The position numbers and the translations under genes were made by a program. Under the pieces are notes generated by a model. It was not told the DNA's origin and searched no databases. It saw only the letters and a list, made by a program, of their open reading frames with translations. A DNA stretch of 64,000 bases, taken from Cephalotrichum gorgonifer. Taxonomy: Eukaryota; Ascomycota; Sordariomycetes; Microascales; Microascaceae. Positions 11,542 through 22,252 of this stretch are shown in pieces. Every line of letters starts with the position of its first letter. Within the stretch, counting starts at the first letter, position 1. The DNA lies in the NCBI GenBank assembly GCA_900312665.1, contig ONZQ02000004.1, positions 1,184,244 to 1,248,243 of the forward strand, read 5' to 3'.

Positions 11542-12659
11542 ATGGGTCAAGAAGATGCCGTCTACCTCGCCAAGCTCGCCGAGCAGGCTGAGCGTTACGA
11601 GGGTAAGTCAAAATGTTATCCCCACGAAAAGGCCCTGTGGGAGCGACGAGGCCACGACCACTAACGTTTTGCGCGCGCATCTTGCAGAGATGGTTGAGAA
11701 CATGAAGGTGGTCGCCTCCGAGGACCGCGATCTCACCGTTGAGGAGCGCAACCTCCTCTCCGTCGCGTACAAGAACGTCATCGGTGCCCGCCGTGCGTCG
11801 TGGAGGATTGTCACCTCCATCGAGCAGAAGGAGGAGTCGAAGGGCAACAACTCCCAGGTCGGCCTCATCAAGGAGTACCGGATCAAGATCGAGACGGAAC
11901 TCGCCAAGATCTGTGATGACATCCTCGAGGTTCTCGACAAGCACCTCATTCCCTCCGCTACCTCGGGAGAGTCCAAGGTGTTCTACCACAAGATGTACGT
12001 GTGACTTTCGTGGCGCCGCATCCATGGTTCTGCCGCACCCCCGCCCCAGGCGACTGGTTGCCTTGCTACCTGCAGCTCTAACGGCGCGAAAATAGGAAGG
12101 GTGACTACCACCGCTACCTTGCCGAGTTCGCCGTTGGCGACACTCGCAAGGACGCTGCCGACAAGTCCCTCGATGCCTACAAGGCTGCCACCGAGGTCGC
12201 ACAGACGGAGCTCCCTCCTACCCACCCCATCCGCCTCGGACTCGCCCTTAACTTCTCGGTCTTCTACTACGAGATCCTCAACGCTCCCGACCAGGCTTGC
12301 CACCTCGCCAAGCAGGCGTTTGATGACGCCATTGCTGGTGAGTAGTTCTGACACGTCTTGTTCAGACCTGCAAGTCATTCGATGCTGACATGTACATCAC
12401 AGAGCTTGACACCCTGAGCGAGGAGAGCTACAAGGACTCGACTCTTATCATGCAGCTCCTCCGCGACAACCTGGTAAGTAGCACGATGCGTGGAGTTTCC
12501 ATGCCCCCCGCCTTGAACATTTGCTAACGTCGACCCCAGACCCTCTGGACCTCCACCGAGGCTGAGACCACCGGTCAAGGTGAGGCTGCCGCGCCCAAGG
12601 AGGTCGAGGCCCCCGCGCCCGAGGCTCCCGCTGCTGAGGAGCCCAAGGCCGCCGAGTAA
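11542..12659 (+). CDS. bmh1: 14-3-3 protein (BMH1/ArtA type)
   Basis: Phosphoserine/threonine-binding dimeric adaptor of signalling, cell cycle and carbon metabolism. Five exons, 11542-11602, 11688-11994, 12096-12337, 12403-12473 and 12540-12659, give 266 residues. Conserved stretches in order are the N-terminal dimer helix (YLAKLAEQAERYEEM), RNLLSVAYKNVIGARRASWR (14-3-3 signature 1), YLAEFAVGDTRK with the phosphopeptide-binding region, LGLALNFSVFYYEI, and [20 protein letters not shown] (signature 2). The tail is the usual variable acidic one, rich in Glu, Ala and Pro. Intron junctions all keep frame with consensus GTRNGT donors and CAG or TAG acceptors. Only one 14-3-3 gene is seen here; filamentous fungi often have two. 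Confidence 0.96.
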
Positions 12660-13299
12660 GCGGGTCATAGAGCGACCTTTTTTACTTTCGGTTACGGTCG
12701 GAAAACGGGTGGAGGACTGGTGTCTACGGAGTGTGGACTTTGAGTTACTTTGTTTTGTACGCTTCGGGCAAATACACGAGAAGTCGTTTTTTTCGGGGCG
12801 AGGTCTGTCTTTACTTGCTTTTTACGCGTACAACCCACAACCCCCGCAACCCCCCCTTTTACCTATACGGCAACCGGCGAGAGTGGTTGAGGAGAGGGAG
12901 CATTTCTAGAGGCCAAATTCGAAGAAGGTGCTTTATTCTCTTAGATGACTCTCAATGGACCCGTCTGGACAAAGAAAAATAAAACAGATGGTACAGATGT
13001 ACTTGATGTCGACTAAACACGGGTATTATTTGTACTTCAGCTGGTGCTCGCTTCCGTATGTGGTAACCCCGTAGAGATATCGGTGCTGTTTTGCTCTTAC
13101 AGCGAGCGAGATTATCTTGGGATTTGGTCGTGAATGTATCTAGCGAGTATTTCCTAGCCGGGAGGCTCCCTTACCTCTCCCCATCTTCTCGATCCTATCG
13201 TCCTCCAAGTCGTCATGGTATCATGGTAAAACATTCATGCTCATTCCGCTCATCCCGTAGACTTCACCCCCAGCCATCGTGCGTCCCCGTCTCCATCTC
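12660..13299. other. Convergent spacer between bmh1 and dph4
   Basis: 640 bases of T-rich 3'-UTR-like sequence between converging stop codons. No gene or RNA is recognised. Confidence 0.55.
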
Positions 13300-13806
13300 T
13301 CACTCGTCCATAACGGCAAAGTGAACACGCAGCCACAAACTACAGTCGCTGCACCCGACGACCACCTCCTCCTCACTCTCCGCCCCCTCCAGGTCCTCCT
13401 CTCCGAAGGCGAACCCCCTCTCGTTCCCGCACCGGCAGCTGCGGTACCACCTCCCCTCACCCTCGTCGTGCGCCAGGTCGTCCAGGTCGACGTTCTCCAC
13501 CCCCGTGCGGAAATCGTCGTTCTCAGCTGCCGCGGCCGCTGCGAAGGCGCCGTTGGTGGATCTGAGCTCGGCATCGTACGCCCTGCGGAGGTTTGGGGAG
13601 GATAGGGTGCGGTAGGCCGTTGAGATCTGGTCGACGGTGTATGTCGTCGAGGTGGAGGGCCGCTTCTTGTCCGGGTGGTTCTGGAGGAGGGCACGGTGGT
13701 AGGCTTGTTTTATGAGGGCGGCGGGGTTGGGGGATGTGGTGAGGAGGGCGGGCGTCAGGGCGAGGATCACGTAGTGGGTTGGTTGGGGAGGGGGATCTGT
13801 CGTCAT
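13300..13806 (-). CDS. dph4: Diphthamide biosynthesis protein 4 (J-domain, CSL zinc finger)
   Basis: Co-chaperone and electron donor for the first step of diphthamide synthesis on elongation factor 2, delivering electrons or iron to the DPH1-DPH2 [4Fe-4S] enzyme. A single exon of 168 residues. The J-domain spans about residues 10-78, with HYVILAL at its start and the essential HPD in LLQNHPDKKRP, followed by YRTLSSPNLRRAYDAEL. The CSL zinc-binding domain is C-terminal, with CRCG and CSDCSLWLRV supplying the four cysteines. The Ala-rich linker between domains is variable. The order J-domain then CSL and the length match DPH4/JJJ3. The start has a good context and no upstream in-frame ATG. Confidence 0.92.
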   Translation of the reverse strand: MTTDPPPQPTHYVILALTPALLTTSPNPAALIKQAYHRALLQNHPDKKRPSTSTTYTVDQISTAYRTLSSPNLRRAYDAELRSTNGAFAAAAAAENDDFRTGVENVDLDDLAHDEGEGRWYRSCRCGNERGFAFGEEDLEGAESEEEVVVGCSDCSLWLRVHFAVMDE

Positions 13807-14461
13807 GGTGAGAGTTTGGGGGATGTTTGTTTGTTGGGCTGGATATGTATGATATGTATCTCGCGATGACTGAGTGAGTGAGCTGCTGGTGGGTAGGTTT
13901 GAGTCCTGGACAGTGATGGACTTTCGGATTTGGTGGTGGTGGGGGTTATGAAAAAAAGATTTGTTAGGTTGAAGCTATCATCAGCCACTGGTGGTGCTGG
14001 AGGGACCAAAGACAAGATTTAGAGTCTCAAAACTTATAAATACCGACTAATACTCAAGTGTCGATAGAGAGACTTGGTGATGTTATTTCCTCGCTCTCAT
14101 TTTTGTTTCAAGCGCGGAGAGGAGCGGTTCGTGTAAATGAGCCAACACCCAACAATACATACAGCCCAATACTCGCCGCCCTTCGGTGGTTGAGATAGAA
14201 AGATGGATGCCTTTGCCTCTACGACGTTGGATAATGCAAGTTTCATGCTTTTTACAAACGAAACTCATATCACCATCTTCTCCGATAGAGACATCTTTCG
14301 GTCACTAGGCCTGTCCCTTGATATGCATCACATCACGCCAGTCCGCGGATTCCAGCCAACTCCTTGTATTCTTACATCTATATGGTATACATAGGTCAAG
14401 CAGGCGGATTGAAATAGTATTATACACGGCCCGTAACCGACACGCCAGAGTAACCCTCGCC
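13807..14461. other. Spacer between mrpl25 and dph4, dph4 promoter
   Basis: 655 bases. It serves as upstream region of dph4 and downstream region of mrpl25, both on the minus strand. Nothing else is recognised. Confidence 0.5.
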
Positions 14462-15093
14462 TTATTTGGGGAACTTGGTCCAGTTCTTCTTTCCAGTCTG
14501 TTGCCTTCGTTAGCATCATATAGGTAGTAGGTAGGTGGGCAGAGATGATTGGGGAACGAAAGTGTAGAGACATACCCTCTTCCACGCCTTGATAAGGTTG
14601 GGCATCTGGAGCATAGCCTCCCTCCTCTTCTGCATCCTGCACGAAAGACGTCAGCCAAAATCTCAAACACTGTCTCCTGGGAGTCAGCCCAAACGTACTT
14701 CGCCAGCATGTTCCTCTCGTGGATGTGACCCTTGACCCGCTGCCCAACACCGGTACCCTTCACCCTCAGTCCGAACTCGACCCTCTTCGCCAGCTTATAC
14801 TCGCTCTGCTTCGTGGTATCCGGGAGAAGCTCCTCGACGCCGTGCTCCTTGGCCATCTTGACGAGCTCCGCCTGCCGCCTCATGGAGTAGACGGGGCTGT
14901 GCCACTTCTTCGTCTCGGGGTGCTTCCAGAACACGAAAGGGTTCGGGCGGTCGAGCTGGTATCCGGTCTTCGGCGCCTCAGCGCCATCTGCCGTCGCGCC
15001 GCGGATCGCTGCGGGGGGGTACCGGGCCAGGAAGCGCGAGAGCTGCGCCGGGAGCGTCTTCGCCAGGCCGACGAGCTCCTTGCTGGAAGACAT
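14462..15093 (-). CDS. mrpl25: Mitochondrial large-subunit ribosomal protein L25 (mL59)
   Basis: Fungal-type protein of the mitochondrial large ribosomal subunit. Three exons, 15093-14699, 14636-14576 and 14497-14462, give 163 residues. Family features are the N-terminal LAKTLPAQLSRFLARYPP, NPFVFWKHPETKKWHSPVYS, the block HGVEELLPDTTKQSEYKLAK, LRVKGTGVGQRVKGHIHERN, and the basic C-terminus KRREAMLQMPNLIKAWKR ending in KKNWTKFPK. The last two exons are recognised only after splicing (donors GTACGT and GTATGT; acceptors CAG and ACAG). It is divergent with prp28, sharing about 520 bases of upstream sequence. Identity rests on the full-length pattern and is good. Confidence 0.88.
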
Positions 15094-15614
15094 CGTTGGC
15101 GAGTGAGGCAGGTTGGACGGGAACGAGCGGTCTAATGTCCTCGGTATTATTCGGCCCTCGTAGGTACTCGGAGGGGCCCTGGACCGCCGGCGGCTTTGGG
15201 GGTTCAATGGAAGATCTTTTGGGGGCGTCGATTGGGATCGTGACCTACGTCGACTCCTAGCTTCAAGATTCGACAGGTATCGCGCATCAAAAAGTTCTGA
15301 GATTCTGCAGCGGCGTTCAGTGCTCACTTGCTTATGTAACATTTATTATGCTATTCTATTGGCTAGCGCGTGGCGTTACCCATGGCTGCTTAGTAAGTGG
15401 TCTGCACTGGCACTTCAGTGGACGGTGGCGACAAGGCTGCCGTTGGCAGAGACATACAAGGCCTAAATTTAGCGTCCAGGTGCGCAAGGCTCTCCGTCAT
15501 CCCGACATCTTCCTCCTTCTCCCGCCTGCCTGTATACAAGGCTCGTACGGACCTATCTCTTTCCGGAGGCACCTTTGTTATCCTCTTGTTGCGCCGTACC
15601 CCAGATATCTCACC
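15094..15614. promoter_or_regulatory. Divergent promoter region, mrpl25 / prp28
   Basis: 521 bases between two outward-facing start codons. It must contain both promoters and 5' leaders. No specific element is assigned. The open frame that reads in from 15348 to the prp28 start is not conserved-looking and is treated as leader. Confidence 0.5.
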
Positions 15615-17654
15615 ATGAACGCCCAAAACGGACTCCCGAAGCTCCGCTTCATCCCCAAGCGCGAGCGCGAGAAGCTAGACCAGCAGAAGAAGGAACGAGA
15701 AGAGAAGGAAAAGCAGGACGCGGAGCGCAGACGGGCGGAGGAGAGGGAGAAGCAGCGGAAGAAGCGCGAAGAGGAGGAGAAGGTCAGCGACGAGATCGTC
15801 CAGCGATTCCACCGCCCCGTCAAGAAGCCTGGGCAGAAGCTCTCCGCGGAGGAGATCGACCAGCTCAACTTTGCGACGCGGTACCTCGGGCCCGAGGTCA
15901 ACAAGAACTCGTCGTTCCACCCCAGGAAACGGAGGAGAGGTGCGAAGGAGTTCAACTTCGATTGGGACCCTCTCGACGACACGTCGCGCCCGGAGGATGG
16001 CGAGGAGATACCCCGCCACCCCTCGCGGGGGAAGCCTAAGGCTACAGATTCACAGTGGCCTCTGGGCTGGGGAGAAGAGGCTGAGGCGAAGGCGCAGAAG
16101 CAGGCGAGGTTGTTGGAGGATATACACGGTAGAGAGAGGGCCGAGCAGCACATGCAGCGATTCTATGAGGAGCGAGAACGCAGGAAGAAGGAAGACGACC
16201 GGATGCTGGGACGTACCAAGAACTGGGGAAATAAGTCGCTGGAGGAGATGAACGATCGAGACTGGCGTCTCTTCAAAGACAAGGCGGGCATCACAATCAA
16301 GGGAGGCAACCTGCCGAAGCCCATGCGCACCTGGTCGGAGTCCGGCCTCCCCGAGTCGATTCTCGGTACACTACGCCGCCGGGAGTTCAAGGATCCTACG
16401 CCTATCCAACAGGCCGGTATACCCATCGCTCTCGCGGCTAGGGATATTATCGGCGTAGCGAAGACGGGTTCCGGAAAGACGCTCGCCTTCGTCCTACCCC
16501 TACTCGTCTTCATCTCACAATTACCCCCTCTAACGGAGTACAACATGAGCGACGGGCCCTACGCCCTTATATTAGCGCCCACTCGAGAACTGGCGCAGCA
16601 GATCGAGAAGGAGGCCAGGTCATTCGCCGAGCCGTTCGGGTTCAACGTCGTCTGCATCGTCGGTGGGCACTCGCTTGAGCAGCAGGCCATTGCCCTCCAG
16701 GCTGGCGCGCACATTATTGTGGGAACGCCGGGTCGCCTGGTCGACTGTATCGAGAACCAGTTCGTCGTCTTCCATCGATGCTGCTACCTGGTCATGGACG
16801 AAGCCGATCGCATGATTGACATGGGTTTCGAGGAGCCCGTCAGCCGAATCCTGAGCGCCCTGCCTTCAACCGACTCGCGGTCCGACGGGGTGGACGGGGT
16901 GGACGGGATCGACGTGCCCGGGTTCATCCCCCACCTAGGCGGCGGGCTACCGCCCCGGCAGACGATGATGTTTACAGCCACGATGTCACCCCGGGTAGAG
17001 AAGATTGCGGCGAAGTATCTCCGGCAGCCAGCGATGGTCATGGTGGGCAGCACGGACGAGGCCGTCGACACGGTGGAGCAGCGCGTGGAGTTCGTGTCGG
17101 GCGAGTCCAAGCGCCTCCGGCGCCTCGAGGAGATCCTCTCGGACCCGAACCTCAAGTCGCCCGTCATCGTGTTCGTGAACGTCAAGCACAGCTGCGACGC
17201 GATCGCGAAGGCGATCCGGCGCATGGGGTGGAGCACGGCGACGCTGCACAGCGGCAAGACGCAGCAGCAGCGAGAGGAAGCGCTCAAGGACGCGCGCGAG
17301 GGCCGGACGGACGTGCTCGTGGCCACGGACCTGGCGGGGCGAGGTATCGACGTGCCGGACGTGACGCTCGTCATCAACTTCAACATGTCGGGCACGATCG
17401 AGGCCTACACGCATCGTGTGGGACGAACGGGTCGTGCGGGGAAGACGGGTATCGCCATCACGTTCCTGGGGCCGGAGGACAACGATATACTGTATGAGCT
17501 GCGGCAGATGATCTCGAAGAGTCCGGTCTCGAGGGTGCCCGATGAGCTGGCGAGGCATGAGGCTTCGCAGTCGAAGAGCGCGCGGAGGAGGGGCGGCGGG
17601 GGGGAGAGGGGGGGGGAGCGAGGGGGGGACCGAGATCGAGATCGGGATCGGTAG
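15615..17654 (+). CDS. prp28: Pre-mRNA-splicing DEAD-box ATPase PRP28
   Basis: RNA helicase that displaces U1 snRNP from the 5' splice site so that U6 can pair during spliceosome activation. A single exon of 679 residues from the ATG in CACCATGAAC. The N-terminal 200 residues are a charged R/K/E region with the PRP28-typical HRPVKKPGQKLSAEEIDQLN and KEFNFDWDPLDDTS. The DEAD core follows: Q motif FKDPTPIQQAGIP, motif I AKTGSGKT (about residue 282), PTRELAQQ, GTPGRLVD, DEAD (about 395), TATMS, then RecA2 with ATDLAGRGIDVPDV (about 570) and HRVGRTGRAGKTG. A Gly/Asp-rich insert lies between DEAD and TATMS, as in fungal PRP28. The C-terminus is an unusual RGG/RD-repeat tail. Confidence 0.95.
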   Translation: MNAQNGLPKLRFIPKREREKLDQQKKEREEKEKQDAERRRAEEREKQRKKREEEEKVSDEIVQRFHRPVKKPGQKLSAEEIDQLNFATRYLGPEVNKNSSFHPRKRRRGAKEFNFDWDPLDDTSRPEDGEEIPRHPSRGKPKATDSQWPLGWGEEAEAKAQKQARLLEDIHGRERAEQHMQRFYEERERRKKEDDRMLGRTKNWGNKSLEEMNDRDWRLFKDKAGITIKGGNLPKPMRTWSESGLPESILGTLRRREFKDPTPIQQAGIPIALAARDIIGVAKTGSGKTLAFVLPLLVFISQLPPLTEYNMSDGPYALILAPTRELAQQIEKEARSFAEPFGFNVVCIVGGHSLEQQAIALQAGAHIIVGTPGRLVDCIENQFVVFHRCCYLVMDEADRMIDMGFEEPVSRILSALPSTDSRSDGVDGVDGIDVPGFIPHLGGGLPPRQTMMFTATMSPRVEKIAAKYLRQPAMVMVGSTDEAVDTVEQRVEFVSGESKRLRRLEEILSDPNLKSPVIVFVNVKHSCDAIAKAIRRMGWSTATLHSGKTQQQREEALKDAREGRTDVLVATDLAGRGIDVPDVTLVINFNMSGTIEAYTHRVGRTGRAGKTGIAITFLGPEDNDILYELRQMISKSPVSRVPDELARHEASQSKSARRRGGGGERGGERGGDRDRDRDR

Positions 17655-17792
17655 TGGGGACTTGGCACGGACGAGACAGGCCATGGGGATGTAGTATAGA
17701 ATATAATTTGGCATGGGGACAACCCGAAGAAGTGATAAACACACACACACACACACACTCTCTCTCTCTNNNNNNNNNNNNNNNNNNNNACA

Positions 17793-17846
<54 letters not shown>

Positions 17847-18848
17847 AACCTCCCACTTTTACTCAATTTGGGGAAGGAATTATAGGAGTTTTCTCATTCT
17901 ACAGTTTGCCCATTCTGCGTCTCATTCCATCTTGTATGGTACCTATGTTTCCACTTGTTGGGCTCTGAGCATTGACTACTGAGTGTAACGCCAACCTTCC
18001 ACATATATACAAGGAGTAATATTTGTTACTCATAATAGAGCTCTGTTGCGTGCCGTCTTCTCCCGCTAGCCCGTTTGTGACAACCCCACTATATATGCAG
18101 GCACCTCTGTGCTTCTCCTGCTGGTTTCTGCTCGTACTCAGCAGCCCCACCCCACTAGCGAGGGAAAAGAGGCGATACATCCCGACACTAATTAATTTTT
18201 GACCCGCCTCCTGGCCTAAAGCCGACCTCGCACTCATTCTTTCCATCTTATCAATCTCCCTTGCATCGTCACTCCTCCCCCCCCTGCACTCTTTTTTCAG
18301 GTCGTGCTTGTGTACAAGTGCTGGGGCTTGTGATATAGTGGGCCAGGCTGCATTTCAAGTACCCCCCGCCCTCCCTCTTTCTAGACATCCGTTCTTCTAC
18401 TCTCTTCTTCTGCCCCATATTGGCTTGGTTCCAATATGTGACGCATTCTTTCCGAGGTTCATTGCTCCTAACTCCTGACCGCCCCTTTGGAGAACGAGGC
18501 CCCTGTTCTTTCCCTTCTTTCCCTTCTTTTCTTCTCGCACCTTCCCAGTTGAGAGGCAATGGTACACCACCCAATCTAGTGAATTCTATACTTCACGGGA
18601 GCAGGGTTACCTGAACAAGTTCACCAGGGCAGGCACGGGACTGGGTCTGCCCCAGTTCAAAATCTGATATTACTATATCTACATCTCTATCCTCCTCTCC
18701 CAGACTCACTCTCCCACCTTACAACCTCATTTCCACCTAGACGAAGCATAAATATACCCCACCTCCACCCACTTTCCATTTCCCGGCGGCAATCCTCTCA
18801 ATCCACATCTCACATCCCACACCTTCCCACCTGGACCGTCAAGTTAGA
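17655..18848. other. Intergenic region between prp28 and the ornithine carrier gene
   Basis: 1.2 kb with the prp28 3' end, a dinucleotide microsatellite with an assembly gap, and a pyrimidine-rich stretch leading to the carrier start. A near match to the Gcn4/CPC1 site (AGACTCA, about 18702) differs from the consensus by one base. No gene is seen. Confidence 0.5.
17738..17844. repeat. Compound microsatellite (AC)n(TC)n-gap-(AC)n(TC)n(TG)n
   Basis: Runs of AC then TC are followed by 20 Ns (17770-17789), then a short AC run, a long CT run to about 17832, and GT to 17844. The Ns mark an unresolved assembly gap whose true length is unknown. It lies about 85 bases downstream of the prp28 stop codon. 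Confidence 0.9.
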
Positions 18849-19923
18849 ATGGCAGCGCCCTCACCCATCATCGACCAGGCCTCTGGAACCGCCACCCCAA
18901 AAGTCGCGCCCCATACCCTTCTTCAAGCCCGCTCGAGTGCTGTCGAGGCCCTTGAGGATGTCGTTTATGGATCTGTAAGTACCACTCCAGTGAAGCTCGT
19001 TTTTCTTCCTTCTCTGCTGACACTCAACAAAGGTTGCTGGAATTGTGGGGAAGTACATCGAGTACCCGTTCGACACAGTCAAGGTCCGCCTCCAGTCACA
19101 GCCCAGCCACCTCCCGCTGCGATACACGGGGCCCCTAGATTGTTTCCGACAGTCCATCAAGGCCGAAGGCCTCGCCGGCCTGTACCGCGGGATCTCGGCC
19201 CCCCTCGCCGGTGCCGCCCTGGAGAACAGTAGTCTGTTCTATTTCGAGCGCCTGGGCCGTGAGCTGGTGTACGGCTCCGGTGTCGTGGCAAAGGACGAGC
19301 CGCTCCCCTTGAAGGCTCTCTTCTTCACGGGCGCCTTCTCAGGCTCCTTCACCTCACTTGTCCTCACCCCCATCGAACTGGTGAAGTGCAAGATCCAAGT
19401 CCCCTCTACGGCCCAGGGACAGACACCCACTCCGCTCCGTCCTACCGCCGTCATCAAGGACATTTACCGCCACCACGGACTGAGGGGGTTCTTCCACGGC
19501 GGAGTTGGCACGCTGATTCGCGAGGGCGGTGGCGGCGCGGCCTGGTTCGGGTCAAAGGAGACAGTATCGAAGATGTTCCACAATCTGAACGCCAAGCACG
19601 CCACCACGGACGAGGAGAGGGCGTCGATCCTCTCCCGCCCACTTCCGATCTGGCAGCAGGCCCTTGCAGGCGCGTCTGGTGGCGTATCCTATAACTTCCT
19701 ATTCTTCCCGGCCGACACCATCAAGTCCCGCATGCAGACGGCCCCCATCGGTGACTCGGTCCGCGGAAAGTCCTTCATCACCGAAGGCGTCACACTCTGG
19801 AAGCAGCACGGTCTCCGGGGGATGTACAGGGGCTGTGGCATCACCTGTATACGGTCCGCCCCTAGTTCCGCCTTCATCTTTATCGTCTTCGACGGGCTGA
19901 AGACGTACTTCCCTCTTCAGTAG
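18849..19923 (+). CDS. arg13: Mitochondrial ornithine carrier (ARG-13/AMC1/ARG11 type)
   Basis: Mitochondrial carrier family protein of the inner membrane that exports ornithine made in the matrix for cytosolic arginine synthesis. Exons 18849-18974 and 19033-19923 give 338 residues. Three carrier repeats are each marked by the PX[D/E]XX[K/R] signature: PFDTVKVRLQ, PIELVKCKIQ and PADTIKSRMQ. Subfamily-typical stretches are REGGGGAAWFGSKE in repeat 2 and IRSAPSSAFIFIVFDGLK at the end. The intron has donor GTAAGT, branch CTGAC and an AAG acceptor (CAACAAAG); splicing gives the continuous YGSVAGIVGKYIEYPFDT. The substrate assignment comes from overall similarity to ARG-13; a related basic amino acid or carnitine carrier is less likely. 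Confidence 0.88.
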
Positions 19924-20539
19924 ACTCGTCGTCTGACAGCATTTCGTACCATTTTACTTTCTTTTTGTTTTCGTTCATGGAAGGGCTCATCTCCATGAGA
20001 GGGAGGGTTGCATAGCAGGCGTTTGGGATTTATACTCATAGGAATGGCATACCGGCATACCAGCATACAGGCATACCAGGAAAGTTCTTTCTCGTTAATA
20101 CGGGTGCGGTGGATACCAAAAGCTTGAAGATACAGGATCAGCGAGACATAGAGTCTTAGTTTCAGAACTAAGTGACAATAAGAAAGATCAGTTTACATCT
20201 ATCCCCGTGTGCAATAACACTTGAATTCGAGTACTATCTGTGGCCACCCTGATATCAACGGAAGACATGCGGAGGAGTGACTATGTTATTACATGGTAGC
20301 TGAAGTTGAACGGTGCTGTTGTGAACTGGATGTCGTATGTATCGACTCAATTAACGCTTAATCGGGAGGGGGCTTCACAGCAGTCTAATAAGCGGTATTC
20401 CACCTCTTTCATACTGACGATCTCATCTTTAGGCCTTACCATTCCTCTCTATCATCATAGACTATTCCTATCTACCTAAACGACAACCTGAACTCTAGTT
20501 ACGAATCTGCCTCATGGAAACGCGCCGACATTAAAACGC
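19924..20539. other. Convergent spacer between the ornithine carrier and TspO genes
   Basis: 616 bases of 3'-flanking sequence. It contains a short tandem array of GGCATACC-like units at 20046-20078 (four imperfect copies). No gene is seen. Confidence 0.5.
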
Positions 20540-21221
20540 CTAGTCGTCGTTGCGAGCCTTCTTGCCGGTTAGGTCCCAGTTATTCAGATACCCGGCACCC
20601 GCGCTGAGATACGTCGCGAACCCGACCCACGCAACATATGGTACCATACACCACCCGGCAACCTCGTCCACTGTGCCCCACAGATACGCCAGGTAGCCGT
20701 TGATACCGAGAAGGCAAGCGGCGTCCACGGTAGCCGCGATGGGGCGCTTGGCCACGAAGAAGAGGGGCATCCAGGCGAGGTTCAGGGCGAGCTGGATGGT
20801 GTAGAGGGTCGCGCCGTGCTTGGCCGCCCGGACAGTCGATGGAAGGCTCGCTCTCTCGAGGCCTGCGGTGACGGCGCGGTGGGCGGCGTAGCCCGTTAAG
20901 CTTCATAGCCCCGTCAGTATTAGAGAGCTCCGTCAGGTCATAGAGGGATGGTTACCCGTAGAGAACCGTCCATACTGGCCCGAAGACCTCAGCGGGAGGC
21001 TTCAGGGGCGGTTGCTTGAGGGCCAGGTAAGTGTCGTGAGCATCGGCGGCTGGGCAACTCTCATTAGCATTCTTTCTGGGGGAATGATTATGGGAGGGAT
21101 GGATCTCACGCCTGCAGCCGTATCCCACCGCGGTCCCGAAGGCGACAGGCAAGAGAACGCTCGCCGCCGGGTTCGAGAAGACCACGTAGGGTAGCGTGAT
21201 CGAGGGGATGAAGGTCGTCAT
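20540..21221 (-). CDS. TspO/MBR family membrane protein (translocator protein homologue)
   Basis: Five-helix membrane protein family that binds tetrapyrroles and sterols; in animals it sits in the outer mitochondrial membrane, in fungi the role is poorly known. Exons 21221-21110, 21049-20956 and 20900-20540 give 188 residues. Helix 1 is LPYVVFSNPAASVLLPVAFG. The family signature follows as PPLKPPAEVFGPVWTVLYGL with TGYAAHRA, joined across intron 2, whose acceptor is AAG (ATGAAG^C). Later conserved pieces are QLALNLAWMPLFF and PYVAWVGFATYLSAGAGYLN. Intron 1 has no in-frame stop and a length divisible by three, so intron retention would still give a readable protein. The family call is firm; the cellular role is not. 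Confidence 0.9.
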
Positions 21222-22252
21222 GTCAGTAGTGTCTCTATGAGCTCGATATAGTAGTTTCTGGGAGGGATTACAGCTTGAAGGATGTCGATTGCGAGAGAGG
21301 ATAATATATTCCATCTAGAGAAGTCACGGGCGAACCTCCTCGACGCCTTCCTTATATGGGACATCATCATCAGGTGACACCATTTCTCCGTAGTCCGTGT
21401 TAGTCTACGCTCATCCGTTTTCCAACTGATTCTCCTGATGCTCAACTTCAGAGCACCGACAGTGCCAGAGGGCAATTCGCACCTACTCTCAAAGGTTGGG
21501 TAGGAAAGCCTGAGCTCCAAGCTGAAACACCAATCGGTACATTGAATGGTACATGGTGGGCGTAGCTGAGAGAGACTTGGCCACGATCACGTGACCAATG
21601 ACGGTCTCGCAGCTGGCAGCTTCCATCCGTCACCGCGTGGCCAGGGGACGCCGACGTATTCCGCAATCCTCACCAACATCGCAACCTCCCAACACAACCT
21701 GGTGCGACATTGCATCTGTCTGAGCTTCTCCGCTCCATCTTCGTTTTCGCGAAAGGCATACCTTTCTGCAAAAGTTCGTTCTTCCCTGTCCGTTTTACTC
21801 CCCTTCTCTCATCTTGTGCGGCCTCTGTTTGCCGCATCTGTCGCCCGTCTCTCTCTGCCCAGCCTCCTCCTACCACCACCACCACCACCACTACCACCAC
21901 GCGTCGAGCCTCGCCTCTCCACCATTGCCCAACATGTCCCATCATACGTTATCACAGACAGTCTCTCCTCCTCCTTTTGGATAAACAATCTTCTTCCCCA
22001 CTCTACCGTTACATTATTCCGTTCCCTTTGTGACCCTTATACTCGGTCTTTCTTCTTTTCCTTCACAACTTGCCGAGATGACTTCTCTAACAGCAATCAT
22101 GTCCTCTGAAGCTAGGCCCCATCGTCCCGAATACGAAACGCCGTCTGATAAATTCAGTGACGGTGTGAACGACATCGGCAAAGAGCTCGACGACGGGGTT
22201 TAGCGGGCTCGCTGGAACGGGGACTCGCGACAATTGTGTAAACAAAGTCGTG
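21222..22252. promoter_or_regulatory. Divergent promoter region, TspO gene / ars2
   Basis: 1.03 kb between outward-facing starts. The half nearer ars2 is a long pyrimidine-rich leader with a (CAC)n-type repeat at about 21878-21900. It contains an upstream ORF of 34 codons (22099-22203), ending 49 bases before the ars2 start. Confidence 0.5.
22099..22203 (+). other. Upstream open reading frame in the ars2 leader
   Basis: ATG at 22099 opens 34 codons ending in TAG at 22203, 49 bases before the main ars2 ATG. It could act as a translational control element. It could instead be an alternative first exon, since a GTGTGA potential donor lies inside it. No conservation data are available here. Confidence 0.35.
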
